64,000 nt of DNA from Mytilus galloprovincialis. Lineage: Eukaryota > Mollusca > Bivalvia > Mytilida > Mytilidae. Shown piece by piece: positions 21,333 to 34,600 of the stretch. How positions within the stretch are numbered: position 1 is the first letter of the stretch; every line of letters begins with the position of its first letter. The notes beneath the pieces are model-generated. The model was not told the origin of the DNA. It did not search any database and saw nothing but the letters and a program-made list of their open reading frames with translations. A program made the translations under genes and the position numbers. The stretch lies in contig NC_134841.1 of the NCBI RefSeq assembly GCF_965363235.1, forward strand, positions 36,175,440 to 36,239,439. The letters run 5' to 3'.

Positions 21333-24300
21333 CATTGATATTCCCGGAATCAATCGTCTTTCAAGGTCACTTCTGCAGTATAGACAAGAAAAATGATTCA
21401 TAGTAAATAAAGACAAAATATAAAACTATTTTTAGAAAATAATCAATTATTACCACACAAACAAACAAATAAACAATGTTGAATTTGACATTTAATGCAA
21501 GATTAATAAGATGTTTACAATGTTTACAATGTAATTAAACAAGCTAGAATTATACAGCAAAATTACATATGAGACAGCAAAAACAGGAAAGAAATTTTTA
21601 TCAAAATCCCCTCTCAGCTTCAAAATGAATGTTGTCTTCCTGTTGTAAATTCTTCCTATATAAAATTCAAGATTTAGAAAACATATTTTAGTTTTTATAC
21701 TGCAGTCCACAATTACTGCAATTATATTTGTTGAAAAATACAACAAAAAATAAAATTATTGTCAACCCCTATACAAACTCCAGATTGTGAAGAAACGTGG
21801 ACATGGCATGGACATTGGTCATAAAGACAACATGAAGTGTTTTAGCTGTAGTATAAAAATCTATAACATCACATGAAACAAGACAAGACCTTTATCGATA
21901 TAACATTTGATTATATCAAGCATCAAGATACATTATTGCAGCTTCCATTCCTATCATACTGATGAAAACGTACATTTATTTTTCATCACTTTTATCCTTG
22001 TAAAGCAAAACCACCGTGAATGTATCGTCATATGCTTGAACTAGCATGAATTCAACAATGCGTTCATGCATGAAAATCAATATTATTTCAGAGAATGCTT
22101 AAAAAATGTCAATACACAGAAAACAGAAAGTGAAGGAAACTGCATGCTTTTGATTTTAGCATTCATTTTTTAAATAAATATTCCATCCTTAATCCATTTG
22201 TCCTTACTATGCAGGAAATATTCGCCACTGCACACTTAAATTACAATGAATTATAGTTTTATTTCATAGAATAATCTTTAATATCAAAATCTCATTATGC
22301 CATGAAAAAGACTTCTCTTATTGAGTATTCATAAAACATTGTCAAACATATATGCTACCTCTGATTCCTGGTCTCTATTTGTGGTAAGCTTTAACAAAAG
22401 TACAAAATCAAATTAGGAAATGTTAAAAGCTAAAAATAGAAATAATCCTAAAATAAAGATTGATGTGTAACATATGATGTCAACAAAAAAGTAAGTAAAT
22501 TTCCTAACTGAAAGGGGATTAACCTTTTGATGATAGCAATACAAAAAGTACATTTTTACGTCATCTAATAATTTTGATGTAGAAATTATAAAAACTTCAT
22601 TGATAGATGATGGATAATTTTCATTGAAATTACAAGAAAATTTCCTTTTGCAAAAAAATTATTTGTACAACATTTTAAAAAGCCATTTTTAAAAATGATT
22701 TAGAAACTTACTTTACAAAATAATGCATGAGATAAGAGTTCTTATATGAAACAGCTAGCATTTGCTATAAATAATGTCCTTATAAGAAAGAACTTGGGAC
22801 AACTCAAATTTTTCTTATCTAAAAATTTATGAGAACAAAGTGATGTATTTTTTTAAGGGGGAAAGGGGGGGTCGTCTCATCTTGAGTATAATATAGAATA
22901 ATAAGAGATTTAAGATGTATGTTAATGAACACCTACCTGAACAAAATAAAACTTGTTTGAATTATTAAATATGAGAATTAGAACTCCAATAATGCAATTC
23001 ATGGACTATCGTGATTGAATCTTAACAAATCTTGAAATCAGGCTTATGATGTATTTACTATTATAAATCTACAGCACTATATCAATGTTAGAATGAAGAA
23101 AGTATTAGTACATCTTCTGTATAAAAGTATTGTTGAACATTCTTTTTATATCATAGTTTTCTCTCTAAAAAATATCTATCTAAAAGTTCTAATGCAAACA
23201 AAACAAAATTAAATAAATAACAAGTTAGCACTTTAATATATATTGCACAGAATTTTAAAGTCAACAATTGTTGGACAACTTCTGAGAAGGAAAGACAAAA
23301 CAAAAACAAATACTTTCAAAATTAACAAAAAGCAAACATACCCTAATTACTTCCCTTTAATAGCACTCAAACAACTCATTATGCACCCACCTTTCTATCA
23401 CATCAACAAATAACCATCAGGTTTACCTTTGCTACAAACTTGACCTTGAATTTCTACCTAATCATAAAATATCAAGAAAGCAGCACTTTGGTTTTTAAAC
23501 GGATCTTTTACCAATCCTTAATACTAAATAAAACAAATCTTTTCATAGCACTATTTTATATGGTCTAAAGTCATTGTTGTATGAACATATTGTCAAAATA
23601 TAATGATTTTTTTTGTTTTTTTGTGGGACCTAAAAGCCTCAGAAAAACTGAAGTCGCCACCTATGATCCAAAATGTTCCAAGACACAACTTTCTGGATCC
23701 AAAGTTATCTATGCCAAAAAAAGCTCTCAATCACGAAAACATAAGATAGCAGATCATCTACAAAAGGGAACTCTCTACAAATTCATTCTAAAGAATGTTT
23801 AAATGAAACACTACTGGTCTGTGACTAGGAAATCAATTGACATGTTACCATTATTGATATCTTCCTGAATCTAAGACAACTTATATCATACACCACTATG
23901 ACTAGCAACTAACATGACAACATTATAACTTGACTCTGATTGCATCCATAAAACCAATGTTCACAAAGTGCAGCAACATTAAATTAATTTAAAGGAATTA
24001 AAAAGAAAAAGTATCAATTGAAACAGAATAAGTGTACACAGTACGAAACAATGTGACTTTCCACAGTCTTACGGCACATCCATTAACTTTTAGAATGAAA
24101 CTGAAAACAAACAGAAACAGTTGTAAAAAAATGACCCTGAGTACTTTTGCTACTCAAAAGTAATAAATTTCTAGTACTATTTCATGGATTCAATTATTTT
24201 TGTGTTTACCAATTTTCATGGATAAAGGAAAAGCTATTTCTGTTCAAGTTTGATTATGTGGTTTAAAAAAGGCTGTAAACAAGCCTATTGAAAATTTAAA

Positions 24301-24558
24301 CTTTGATGAACATTGAAATTTGTAGTTCACCCTTATCCTCAAAACATATGAAAATTAGTATACCACAATAATCCACAATATATCAATATCAGTATGACAG
24401 GTTTGTAAATTATAAGTCACAACATTATACAACGAGTGTAGCAATATGGCAGCTTAAGCTATCATCACGGTTAAATACATCTTGGTTATTGGTCCTATAT
24501 GTTAGCCTTAATAATATTGTATCAAAATAGACACATAAATGCACATCTATAGAAGATA
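21333..24558 (-). other. AT-rich stretch downstream of huntingtin; probably includes its 3' UTR
   Basis: No repeat family and no coding exon stand out in these 3.2 kb, unlike the rest of the window, apart from a degenerate MITE at 24175-24420. On the minus strand it follows the HTT stop (24559-24561). A minus-strand AATAAA occurs near 21977, among others, but the true end cannot be fixed from sequence. Confidence 0.4.
24175..24420. mobile_element. Degenerate MITE, family E (ACTGTGGATT-type)
   Basis: 'TTACCAATTTTCATGGATAA' and 'GATGAACATTGAAATTTGTA' through 'CCACAATAATCCACA' match in order the intact copy at 37234-37441 and the copy at 50620-50800. Confidence 0.6.
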
Positions 24559-27500
24559 TCACTTCTTACTATCAGAAAGAAGCTCTAATAACTGTGTATA
24601 TGGTGCACCCAATGAAATGACCATCTGGAATGTGGATACAAAAGCTCGAAGCTGAGCATCATCAGTTAATTGATTGTAGAAACTCATTGCTGCAACACAG
24701 AATAACCGAGTGTCTACAACTTCCATTTTACCCATTCTATTTACAACATGAGGAAATCTGTATCTAGAGTTAAGGAAATTGTTAAATATATTGATGCAAT
24801 GCAATAAAGTAATTCCTGTTAAAATCATAAAACCTAAAATGTGATGTAATTGCACTATCATTTTCTATGTTTAGTGGATCATAACATTGGGGTAAGTATT
24901 GTAATTTGACATTAAAATTATAAAGATTATATCATAAGGAACATGTATACTAAGTTTCAAGTTGCTTTGACTTTAACTTCATCAAAAACTACCTTGACCA
25001 AAAACTTTAACCAAATACTTTAACCTGAAGCCGGTCAGACAAACGAATGGACGAACGGACCCACAGACCAGAAAACATAATGCCCCTCTACTAACGTAGG
25101 TGGGGCATACAAATAAACAAAGAGACTTCTATGGTCATGAATTGCTAACCTGCAAATAGATGAGATTGAAGCTGAGAAACACCCTTGAGTTTGAAATACC
25201 ATTGATAATCTTTAATTTTCAAATCTTATCACTCTTCAACAAAGCCAAATATTTTTGATAAGTTTATCATAAAGGATACAGAGATCGAAGCCATCGATTG
25301 GTTGATGCACTGATGAAGAAACATGTCAGACTCCATACAGCCAATGAAATAGGAGTACGCTGTGTAAAGTTAGATAATGATAACATAACCCAGTCTTGTA
25401 CCAGTAACGTTTGCTGCTGGTCATGTAAATTGCTGAAAACCTATAATATGAAAAGCTAAAATGTAAATTACTCAATAATAATTACATTAGATGTATGTTT
25501 CATTATAATACTTTATTCTGATTGGCTAACTGCACATCACATGTTATTCCGTAAGCAGTTGCATTGCTCAATACAACTTTTCATTCATGATAACACTTGG
25601 TCCAACAATAAAGTGCACAGGTGAATTAAAAAAAAAAATATTTAAAATTCGTGTTTTCATGATCATAGCTAAAAAATGTAATTATAAGTATTGAATGCTT
25701 CTTTTTGTAACTTTATAGGGTTGTAAAAGCATTGACCGTGCGCACATTTTTAGAATGAAGCGCTTCCACGCTTCATACAAAATGTACTTCGGTCAACGCT
25801 TTTACACCCCAATAAATTTACAAAAAGAAGCATTCAATTCTTAAATGAAATATTTAAATTCCTGAAGACATAAAGTGTGTAAAGTAAAGAGATCATGAAA
25901 TATGTAAATCAATCAATATCATTTAATGGAATTCTATAAATCTGAAAATTTACTGAAAACCAGAAATGCATTTTAATGAATCCTAGACGTGATATGTGAA
26001 TAACTACAAAAAATAAAACTTACTGAAAAACTTGCAGAGTAATGAAAGGTAAAAAACACAAAAAATATAAACAACTGTTCTCATTTTACTTTTAATTCTG
26101 AATTTTAAAAGTGAAAAGATGATATATTACCTGAAAAACAACTTGAGCTACAAGTTTAGGGTAGGGTTGTTGACTAGAAATAAATTCTCCAATAACTTTG
26201 TTCATTATGTCTTGTGGTGGGAAGAAATCTGCCAGGAATGTTGGAAGGACTCGAGTTATCACTCTAGCTTCATATGGGTAACCCTTCTTTATTCTTTAAA
26301 GAAATACATAGGAATTGATATTTTTTTTAAAATATAACAAAAGTATAGCTTTATCAATGGTGTTAAAAATATTTTAAAATTGAACATGTTAATGGAAATT
26401 ACCTGTAATGAAAATATACAAAGTTTAAAATGTATGATGACAAACATCGGTAGATACATACTCTTCCGTTGAAAACCGTTAGTTTCACACTAGTAATTTT
26501 GGGGCCCTTTATAGCTTGTTGTTCTGTGTGAGCCAAGGCTCTGTGTTGAAGGCCGTACATTGACCTGTAATGGTTTACTTTTTTTAAATTGTTATTTGGA
26601 TGGAGAGTTGTCTCATTGGCACTCACACAACATCTTCCTATATCTATCTTCAACTATTAATTAGAATTTCATTGGTTTCATTATGGTTTTTGAAAAAATT
26701 GGACAAAAATGCGAGATTAATTACTGTGAAATCAGACAATCTGCAAGCATATCAGAATGATAGTTCTTATTTTTCAATAATCCCCAAGTTGCATTATTTG
26801 TATCAAATAAAAGCTCCTTATTATTTCTGAATTTACAGTCTTCAAGTGAATCTAGCTCAGCATGATAGTCTGATACAAACCAAGGCACATTTATTAATAT
26901 TCACATGTTGTCATAAGGATTATTTGCATGTGAAATATACCACAAGATGTTAAGCAACTATCAATCAATCAACCTTAAAATCCTATGAAGTAGGAGAAAT
27001 ATCTTTTGTATGTCCAAACATATTGTCCTCATTTACCTATCAAATAAAACAGTAACTCTTTCCATAGCTAATATCAGTGATTCTGGGTCCTGATAGACAG
27101 CATCGAAGTTATAGGCACTTGAATTCTTAGAGGTATCTCTGGGTAACGGGCTGTATTGGTCATACTGCTTACCTAATATTCAAAATATAACAAATATATA
27201 AGTTAGATAAGATATTTTACTTTTCAAAATTAATATTATTTGCAATCATTGGGCAGGGTTTAACAAAATAAGAAAAAATACTCCATGTATCCAGTGAAAA
27301 ACTCTCTAAGAACTTTTGAAATAGATCTTATTTTCTTTCGGAAAAGCAAACAAGTGAACATGCAACTTATAAAATTGCTACAAACTGGTTACTTTCCTAG
27401 AACACATAACGTTTTTGCTTCAAACTAAGAACTATTGCAGATCTGTGACTTACCAGAATACATACAAGTAAACACCAAACCAAGGGCTGCTAAAGATCTT

Positions 27501-28687
27501 TGTGGACTTGGAAGACACAGTCTACAAAACGTTTACAGTATATTATTATAAGAAAAGACATACATTGTACTATGTTACTCATAGATGAAGATAGGCATTT
27601 TTATGAAGTGCATACTTTTATAAATGTTCCATGCGATCAAGATATATTTTGTCAGATATTAGAGTATGAACATGACTTAATTTGATGTAAAACATTTTAT
27701 ATATAATAGCCTCCTAAAGTTATCGTTCACAAAGTAATACCTCTCCAGTGGTAAAATCTCCAAGTGAATTAAAAGCATCTGCTTATCTTCTCCAATTTCA
27801 TGTTGAATATAAGAAACTAGGACTTATAATTTGGAAGCCTGATACATCAAATAAAGCTTGGGTAATATATTCCTTGGGGTAGTTAATCCTTTTAATTTAT
27901 AAATATGACCATAGCAATGTTATTTCATGTCAACACAGAAGTGCTGGCCTTCATGAAAGAGTGATTATGAAAAGTATCAATCATATCAATAAATATAGTG
28001 ATGAATCATAATGTATTTTCTACATTATTGGTATAATTATGTATATGTAGAGGTTGTGAAAGTCCCTTTAGGAATCTATAGTACCTATCTACTCCTAACT
28101 TCATGATGACTTCCGAATCTTGTTGTGACAATACATCTGTCAATAGGAGTCTCTCTAGACCTTTCAATATAGCCAGATAGACAGCAGTAGATACACTCTC
28201 CTCGTTTCCAGAAGCTGTTGTTACTGCAAACTAAAATAAATTAGGTTGATGAAATGAACCATTGTGTAAATATTAGAGTCGGGAATGGGTTAACAGAACA
28301 GTAAATAATAAACTTTTGCTTTGTGGCATCCTGTATTTTTAAGTTCGGAAATGGCAGACAAATAGCTATAAGGTGTTAAAAAGCAATTTGCTTCCACTGA
28401 ATCTGAACAAACACTTATTTGCGCAAAGTCTTACATAAATTAAAAGCAACCTAAAATTTTATTACAGAAAGCAAAATATTGTTAGTCTAAAAAGGGTCAA
28501 CTTCATACTTATATTCTACTCTTTTTTAGCAATGAATCTATAAAATATGCAATGAAAGAGAAACACATTTACCTGTAATATTTTGCTGGGGAATTCTAAA
28601 TCTTTGAGATCGACATGATAGTTTTCCATGATGTAGAATGCTGTTGCCCACATTGTCAGAACATATGTTTGGCTTGTTATGCATGTC
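24559..28687 (-). CDS. HTT: HTT exon block 4: exons 30-36 of the window, with the stop
   Basis: Exons: 28573-28687 ([20 protein letters not shown]), 28085-28230 ([20 protein letters not shown]), 27454-27521 ([20 protein letters not shown]), 27037-27172 ([11 protein letters not shown] ... [13 protein letters not shown]), 26131-26293 ([20 protein letters not shown]), 25280-25440 ([20 protein letters not shown]) and 24559-24757 ([20 protein letters not shown], stop). The acceptors at 26293 and 25440 were chosen because they restore the family residues RIKKGYP and VFSNLH and keep frame; nearer ag dinucleotides would cause a stop or a frame change. Confidence 0.93.
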
Positions 28688-31600
28688 CTGTAAAATAAAA
28701 CAATTAAAGACCAAACAGCCTATTGTTTGTACGCATCAACTAACGCAACTTGGTAGTGACATAAAAGCAATATTACGTTGTTTCTAGCAATGAAAGAACG
28801 TCAAATTATACCGTCCTATTTCGCATTTTTCACAGATTCCAACACGGTGTACGCTTAAAAATACGTCTCCCAAGAAGAGAGGAATAAAGTGTCGAGCTAA
28901 TATCTTGTGGAAATTTAACACAAATGGACCATTTTATTATTCTTTCACATGCATAGATTTTGTCTTATTTTTGCAACGATAGCCATTTCATCTTTTTTAT
29001 CTTTCACTTGAGTAGATTTTGTCTTTCGTTTGTGCCAATTGTGTACATGTTAATTAGATTGGTGAAAGTTATTGTTATGTCCCATTTATGAGCATTATGT
29101 TTTCTGTGCGTTCGTCTGTTCCGCTTCAGGTTTAAGGTTTTGGTTAAAGTTTTTGGTCAAGCTGGTTTTTGATGAAGTTGAAGTCTTATCAACTTAAAAC
29201 TTAGTACGCATGTTCCTTATGATATAATCCTTCTAATTCTTATGTCAATTTTTCAAAAATTTCAAAAATTGAGTATCCAGAAGGTTAGGCCGATAAACAA
29301 TAATTTATAGAGTAAATAAAGTTTTAACATACTGGCAACGTATGCATATAACTGACGTCTGGATGATTCTCGTAAAATAATGGCTGATCATGCAATGAAG
29401 TTAAAATTTATTTACACTGCTTATTTGACAAAATCTTATAGTAAAAATAAATTATGAATAATTATGACGAAGGGTCAGTGTCGTTTGTCATTTGTTTCAT
29501 TTCAAACTTTCTTAAGGAGAAATGATAAACATTTCGCCTGATCTCACTGACACTTACAGCTAATTTCCTAATGTATGTAGATCAACACTTTGGTTAGCTT
29601 GTTTGTATATTTTGTATAATTATATTTTGATAACGTCCAATTGAATTTAAATATCATACATATACAGATTTACATACCTATATATGATAATATAATCTTA
29701 ATTACAAAGCTTGAATAAACATTAATTATGTCAAACAAAACAAGGAAGCCAACCAAAGTTTTACCCTACATGCAGTAGGAAATTAGCTGTAAGGCAAAAC
29801 ATATTAAAAATACTTAGCCAATGTGAATAAAAATCAAAATTTTCGGTCTATAAAACTAAATTGTTGTAAATTTAACTTATGACAAAAACAATTTCAAGAA
29901 TAATATCCAACATAAAATCTCTCCCTTTCATTTAGCCACAACTATGACTGAATTGAAAACAAATTTCGATTTTCAATGCCAGCAAAAATTTTTTCTTTGT
30001 TTTAATTTAAAAAATGAGCAGTTTAGATTTATTATATTTTATCCTGTTGGAAAAATCTTAGTTACTTTGGAGATTTCAATGAAAAATTATTTCTAAATGA
30101 ATTTTTGATTTAAAAGCTTTTTGTATTTTATATTTACTGTCTCGTTTATTCAAAACATGTGAGGTAGTAATAACAGGGATTGTATTTTATGATAGATGTA
30201 TAACCTTTAGAATCAAAAACTTTAGTTCATATATTATACCTATAATTTTAATTTCCTTATATTTTAAATATTCAGAAATAATGAATTCACAAACTCGATT
30301 CAATAATTTCGTTCGTCTTGGTCTGGAAAAATAATGGTATAAAAAAGTCTGTCCATGCTTTTGTGTGTCCGTCTACCAACAGTAGTGTATGAGTTCGTTA
30401 CGGCAAACTTCTGAAATTGACACCAAAAAAACCCCCACACATCTAGGGTAATATAGTCAAATACTCTGTAAGTTAGCCTGTGCCATCTTTCATTTCTTTT
30501 TTTTAATTTTCAATAATTTTGCTAATTAGGGACAGAGGACAAAAACAGACTTTTATAATAAAAGCGGAGTAAAATATTATTTCAAACAATTTTCCATTCC
30601 CAGGGATTGTGTTTCTGAAGGTTTTAAATATTGTGCGGCAACAACATCATAAGATCTGATAAGATACATACATTTAATATCTTGTTTTACTGGATAATAA
30701 AGTAGGTGAATATAGTTGTTATTCTTGGAAATTTGAATGTGTGTTCCCAATTTCAATTTTTTTCAAATAGTGCGCCAGCAAGGAAAGTTTGTACTATGAT
30801 GTCAGATGCAATGTTATGAAGAAAGACAACTCTTTTCTTCAAAACGAATGAAAAAAAAACATGAAAATCACTCATAACTTTTTTGAAAGGTCAGTGACAT
30901 ACACTTTTTTTGGCTTTATTTTTGAAAAGTATACATGGCACTTTCCTTCTTAAAATTTTTATGAAGAAATCAGTGGTAGATATTTTCTAATACTGGAAAC
31001 TTTTTTATTTTTACGTTTTATTTTTGACAGGAATGAAATAAATCATATTTTTAAAAATCAAAACAATATGAGTCTTACTCTCTTGAACCTGTATTTGATA
31101 GCTACAAATCTACTGTTTAACGTGAAACAAGAATTATGCTTGTAGGTTTGATATAAAGGATTTTTTGAGAGTTTAGATAATAAGCAAATGTTATGTTAAT
31201 TATTCAGGAAAACACGAAACTGAGGTTGCTATAGTGACAAAACTAAGTCGGTGACCCCCAATTTTTTTCATCATATTTTGTTCCTTAAATCATGAAATAC
31301 CTTCACACAAAATTTTACAGAACAAGAATGTGTCCATAGTACACGGATGCCCCACTCCCACTATCATTTTCTATGTTCAGTGGACCGTGAAATTGGAGTC
31401 AAAACTTTAATTTGGAATTAAAATTAGAAAGATCATATCATAGGAAACATGTGTACTAAGTTTCAAGTTGATTGGACTTTAACTTCATCAAAAACTACCG
31501 TGACCAAAAACTTTAACCTGAACTTTGCACTATCATTTTCTATGTTCAGTGGACCATGGAATTGGGGTTAAAACTATAATTTGGCATTAAAATTAGAAAG

Positions 31601-34600
31601 ATCATATCATGGGGAACATGTGTATTAAGTTTCAAGTTGATTGGACTTCAGCTTCATCAAAAACTACCTCGACCAAAAACTTTAACCGGACGGACGGACG
31701 GACGGAGGCACAGACCAGAAAACATAATGCCCCTCTACTATCGTAGGTGGGGCATAAAAATCACTGGTAGAAATGAATAGGCTGTTTGGTCTTTTTAAAA
31801 ATGTTCAAACAAAGTACTCCACACTAAGGTAATTTATTATGCCAATAAAGGATTCAGTACTAGTATAAGATTAATGAAAGTGAACTAATTTCTGACTGCA
31901 TACACATATGTAGTTTCCAATCTTCAGAACACATTATACAGGAATAACATTATCAAAGTATAGAATAAGCACCTTTTAAAACTATTTCTAATTAGTTACT
32001 TTAAATTCATATCACATCATCATCATCATCTTGATATATTTCCCACTGGACATTATACAAGTAATCATTCCTACAGTTCAAACTACAATGAATCACAATT
32101 AAAACAACCACAATTTAAATTAAGATAATATATTAACATACTGGTTAACAGATGAGAGATTTTTCAAGAGGAAGTCAGTAGCCAATGGGATGATTTGTTT
32201 GGTGGTCTCCTGTATCCCTGCCTCCAGTAAGTACAGGATCCCATGTAATGCTGATATCCTGCTAGGTAAGTGTGGGGTCTTCAGTCCATAATCTAGTATA
32301 GTCATTATCTTTGATGCAACAGAACTGTCCTGTAAATGAAGTAAAAAATATTAAAATTTATATGAACGAAACAATGATTACTCTGTAATTTGGCATGTTT
32401 TTTTTTTCAATCTTGTGAGTAAATTTAATAATATAACAATGAAGTATATGAAGAGTAGCAATGAACACGCTGTTCCTTTGCAAGTTCTTTTGTAAAGGGA
32501 TATTTGTGTAATGAGCTAATTAGTAAATTACACAATATCCCACATCTTGTTTGTTATTGTGGATACCTCATAGGAGTTTTTCATTGCAGTACAAACTTAT
32601 TTAACTTAAAATAATCGAAGTATACATAAGAAGATGTGGTATGATGTCAATGAGACAACTCTTCACAATAGATCAAATGACAAAGCACAAGGTGAGTAAT
32701 GCAATTTATAAGAACTTGAATTCTGATACCAAATACTTATATCAATTTTTTTCCCAGATATTACAATAATTAATCTCACATTTTGGTGTGCATACCTGTC
32801 AACTGACCCGGATTCTGCGGGTGTGACCCGAGATTTTCACAATTCTGAGGGATCACCCGGATCACCCGCCGGGTCATTGAAATAACCCGGAAATTCCGAA
32901 AATGACCCGATTTCACCCGTATTTCTTAGCCTTGAGATTGATTTTCATGACATAAGTAATATTCCTTTGAAATATCGGCAAATTCGTAATTCTTCCATGA
33001 ACATGCAGTTCATCTAACTATGTAAACTGTCAAATTAAGTGACCCATTAAGTGCATGGCTTCACTTGACAGCTTTGGTGTCAAACACACTGTTGATTAAC
33101 ACCAATTACCTTAGCTTTAGGTCGTAAATAAATTGCCCTGTTGTTTTACAAAGATATTTCAACTAAGAGTTACTTCCCCTTATTTGTCACCATTCAAAAT
33201 TATTCCTTATAATTTACGTTTTATGGGTGAAAAAGATTAAATCATAATAATATAAAATTCAAATACATATTGAAAAATAACTTTTCATTATTTTTATACC
33301 TTTATACAATTTTTAAAAAAAAGTTGAAAATTATTTTTTACATTTATACTTCCTTTAACTGTATTACTATATTTTATCATAAGTCTAATTTCCTTGTCCA
33401 TTGAGAGATGAAAGTTCATTCATGTAATACCTCTACATGGTATATTTACATTTTAAAAATACATTTGAAAAATAAATTTTAGATGATGACATAAGTAAAG
33501 GACATAAGACTGTGATACACAAGTTAATAAAAATCTTTAAAAGTGTAATGAAATAATAATAAATAAGATTTAAAATGACTTAACCAAGTGAACATGCATT
33601 GATGTTTTGGTATCTTTGATATACATTATAAGAAAATGTACCATAAATGCTAAAATTCAGCTCGAAAAAGTTCGTACGCGTTATGACCTGAGATTTGATT
33701 CTTCAATGCAGGTCATGACCTGCATTTTCATCGTCACAGGTTGACAGGTATGGGTGTGGTCTTCACAAATTGAAATAATTAAAACATGCAATAATTTTTC
33801 AATTTACAGTTTTTAGATTTTTTCTTGAATAATATTTATGCAATTTCCAAGCAAAGTAACATGTGCACAGATTAACAAACTTACCACTCCCACTACTGCA
33901 GCAGCTTTACAGAGTCCTACATTAATATACTGATTAATCATCTCATCCTCTGAGGGATGGATCTTCTGGGTCTCCAATAAAATGTTTAACATCCAATCAT
34001 ACTGGTCTCTCTCAACATACACATCTGACAGGCAAACAACCTTAAAAAAAAGACATGAACCAGTTAGTTATCTTGTCCTCCATTTCTTATTAGAATTTGC
34101 TACTGCTAGCATTATCATGTGACAATATTTAATACTGTGAATTCATTATTTTATTCATAGGATACAAACGTTCAAGTGTTTCTTGGCTGCAGGTTAACCA
34201 TGAATTTAAATGGATGTCAGATGATGTATAAATTTTCTATAAGCTTGTATAGAGATATTTGCAAATCCAAAATATCAGATATCCAAGAAAATCTATTTTT
34301 CTGTAGTCAATGAAAATTGGAAACGACAAAATTAAAAAGAATCCACATTATGTTTTTTTTTAATGTTTTAGGTTTTTTAAATATGCCACTTAAGATTATC
34401 CTGCACCATATATCTATATCTTGATTATGTTTATAAATTATAGGACCCAGACATAAACTGACTATTCACCAAATTTCTGACTTTATTTCATACTGTGGAT
34501 TTATTATAATTTATAGGTCAAAGTGAATCGGAAAGTCATATATTTAACAAAGAACACATTTCCTATAGGCTGTTGGTGACCTTCTGCTGTTGTGTTTTTT

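Larger units (their letters stand above)
28706..31794. mobile_element. Possible 3.1-kb TIR element filling an HTT intron
   Basis: AAAGACCAAACAGCCTATT (28706-28724) is exactly inverted at 31776-31794. The left end is 19 bp from an HTT exon edge (28687). The interior has no transposase ORF and contains family B copies (29090-29262, reversed; 31321-31756) and a fold-back with arms at 29552-29579 and 29766-29793. No certain target duplication was found, so this may be one element or a coincidence of two related ends. Confidence 0.5.

Noticed and set aside
25432..25433. Nearer acceptor for the second-last HTT exon (starting CAATTTACATG)
   Set aside because: In the phase set by the preceding exon it gives a stop after three codons; the acceptor at 25440 restores VFSNLH.
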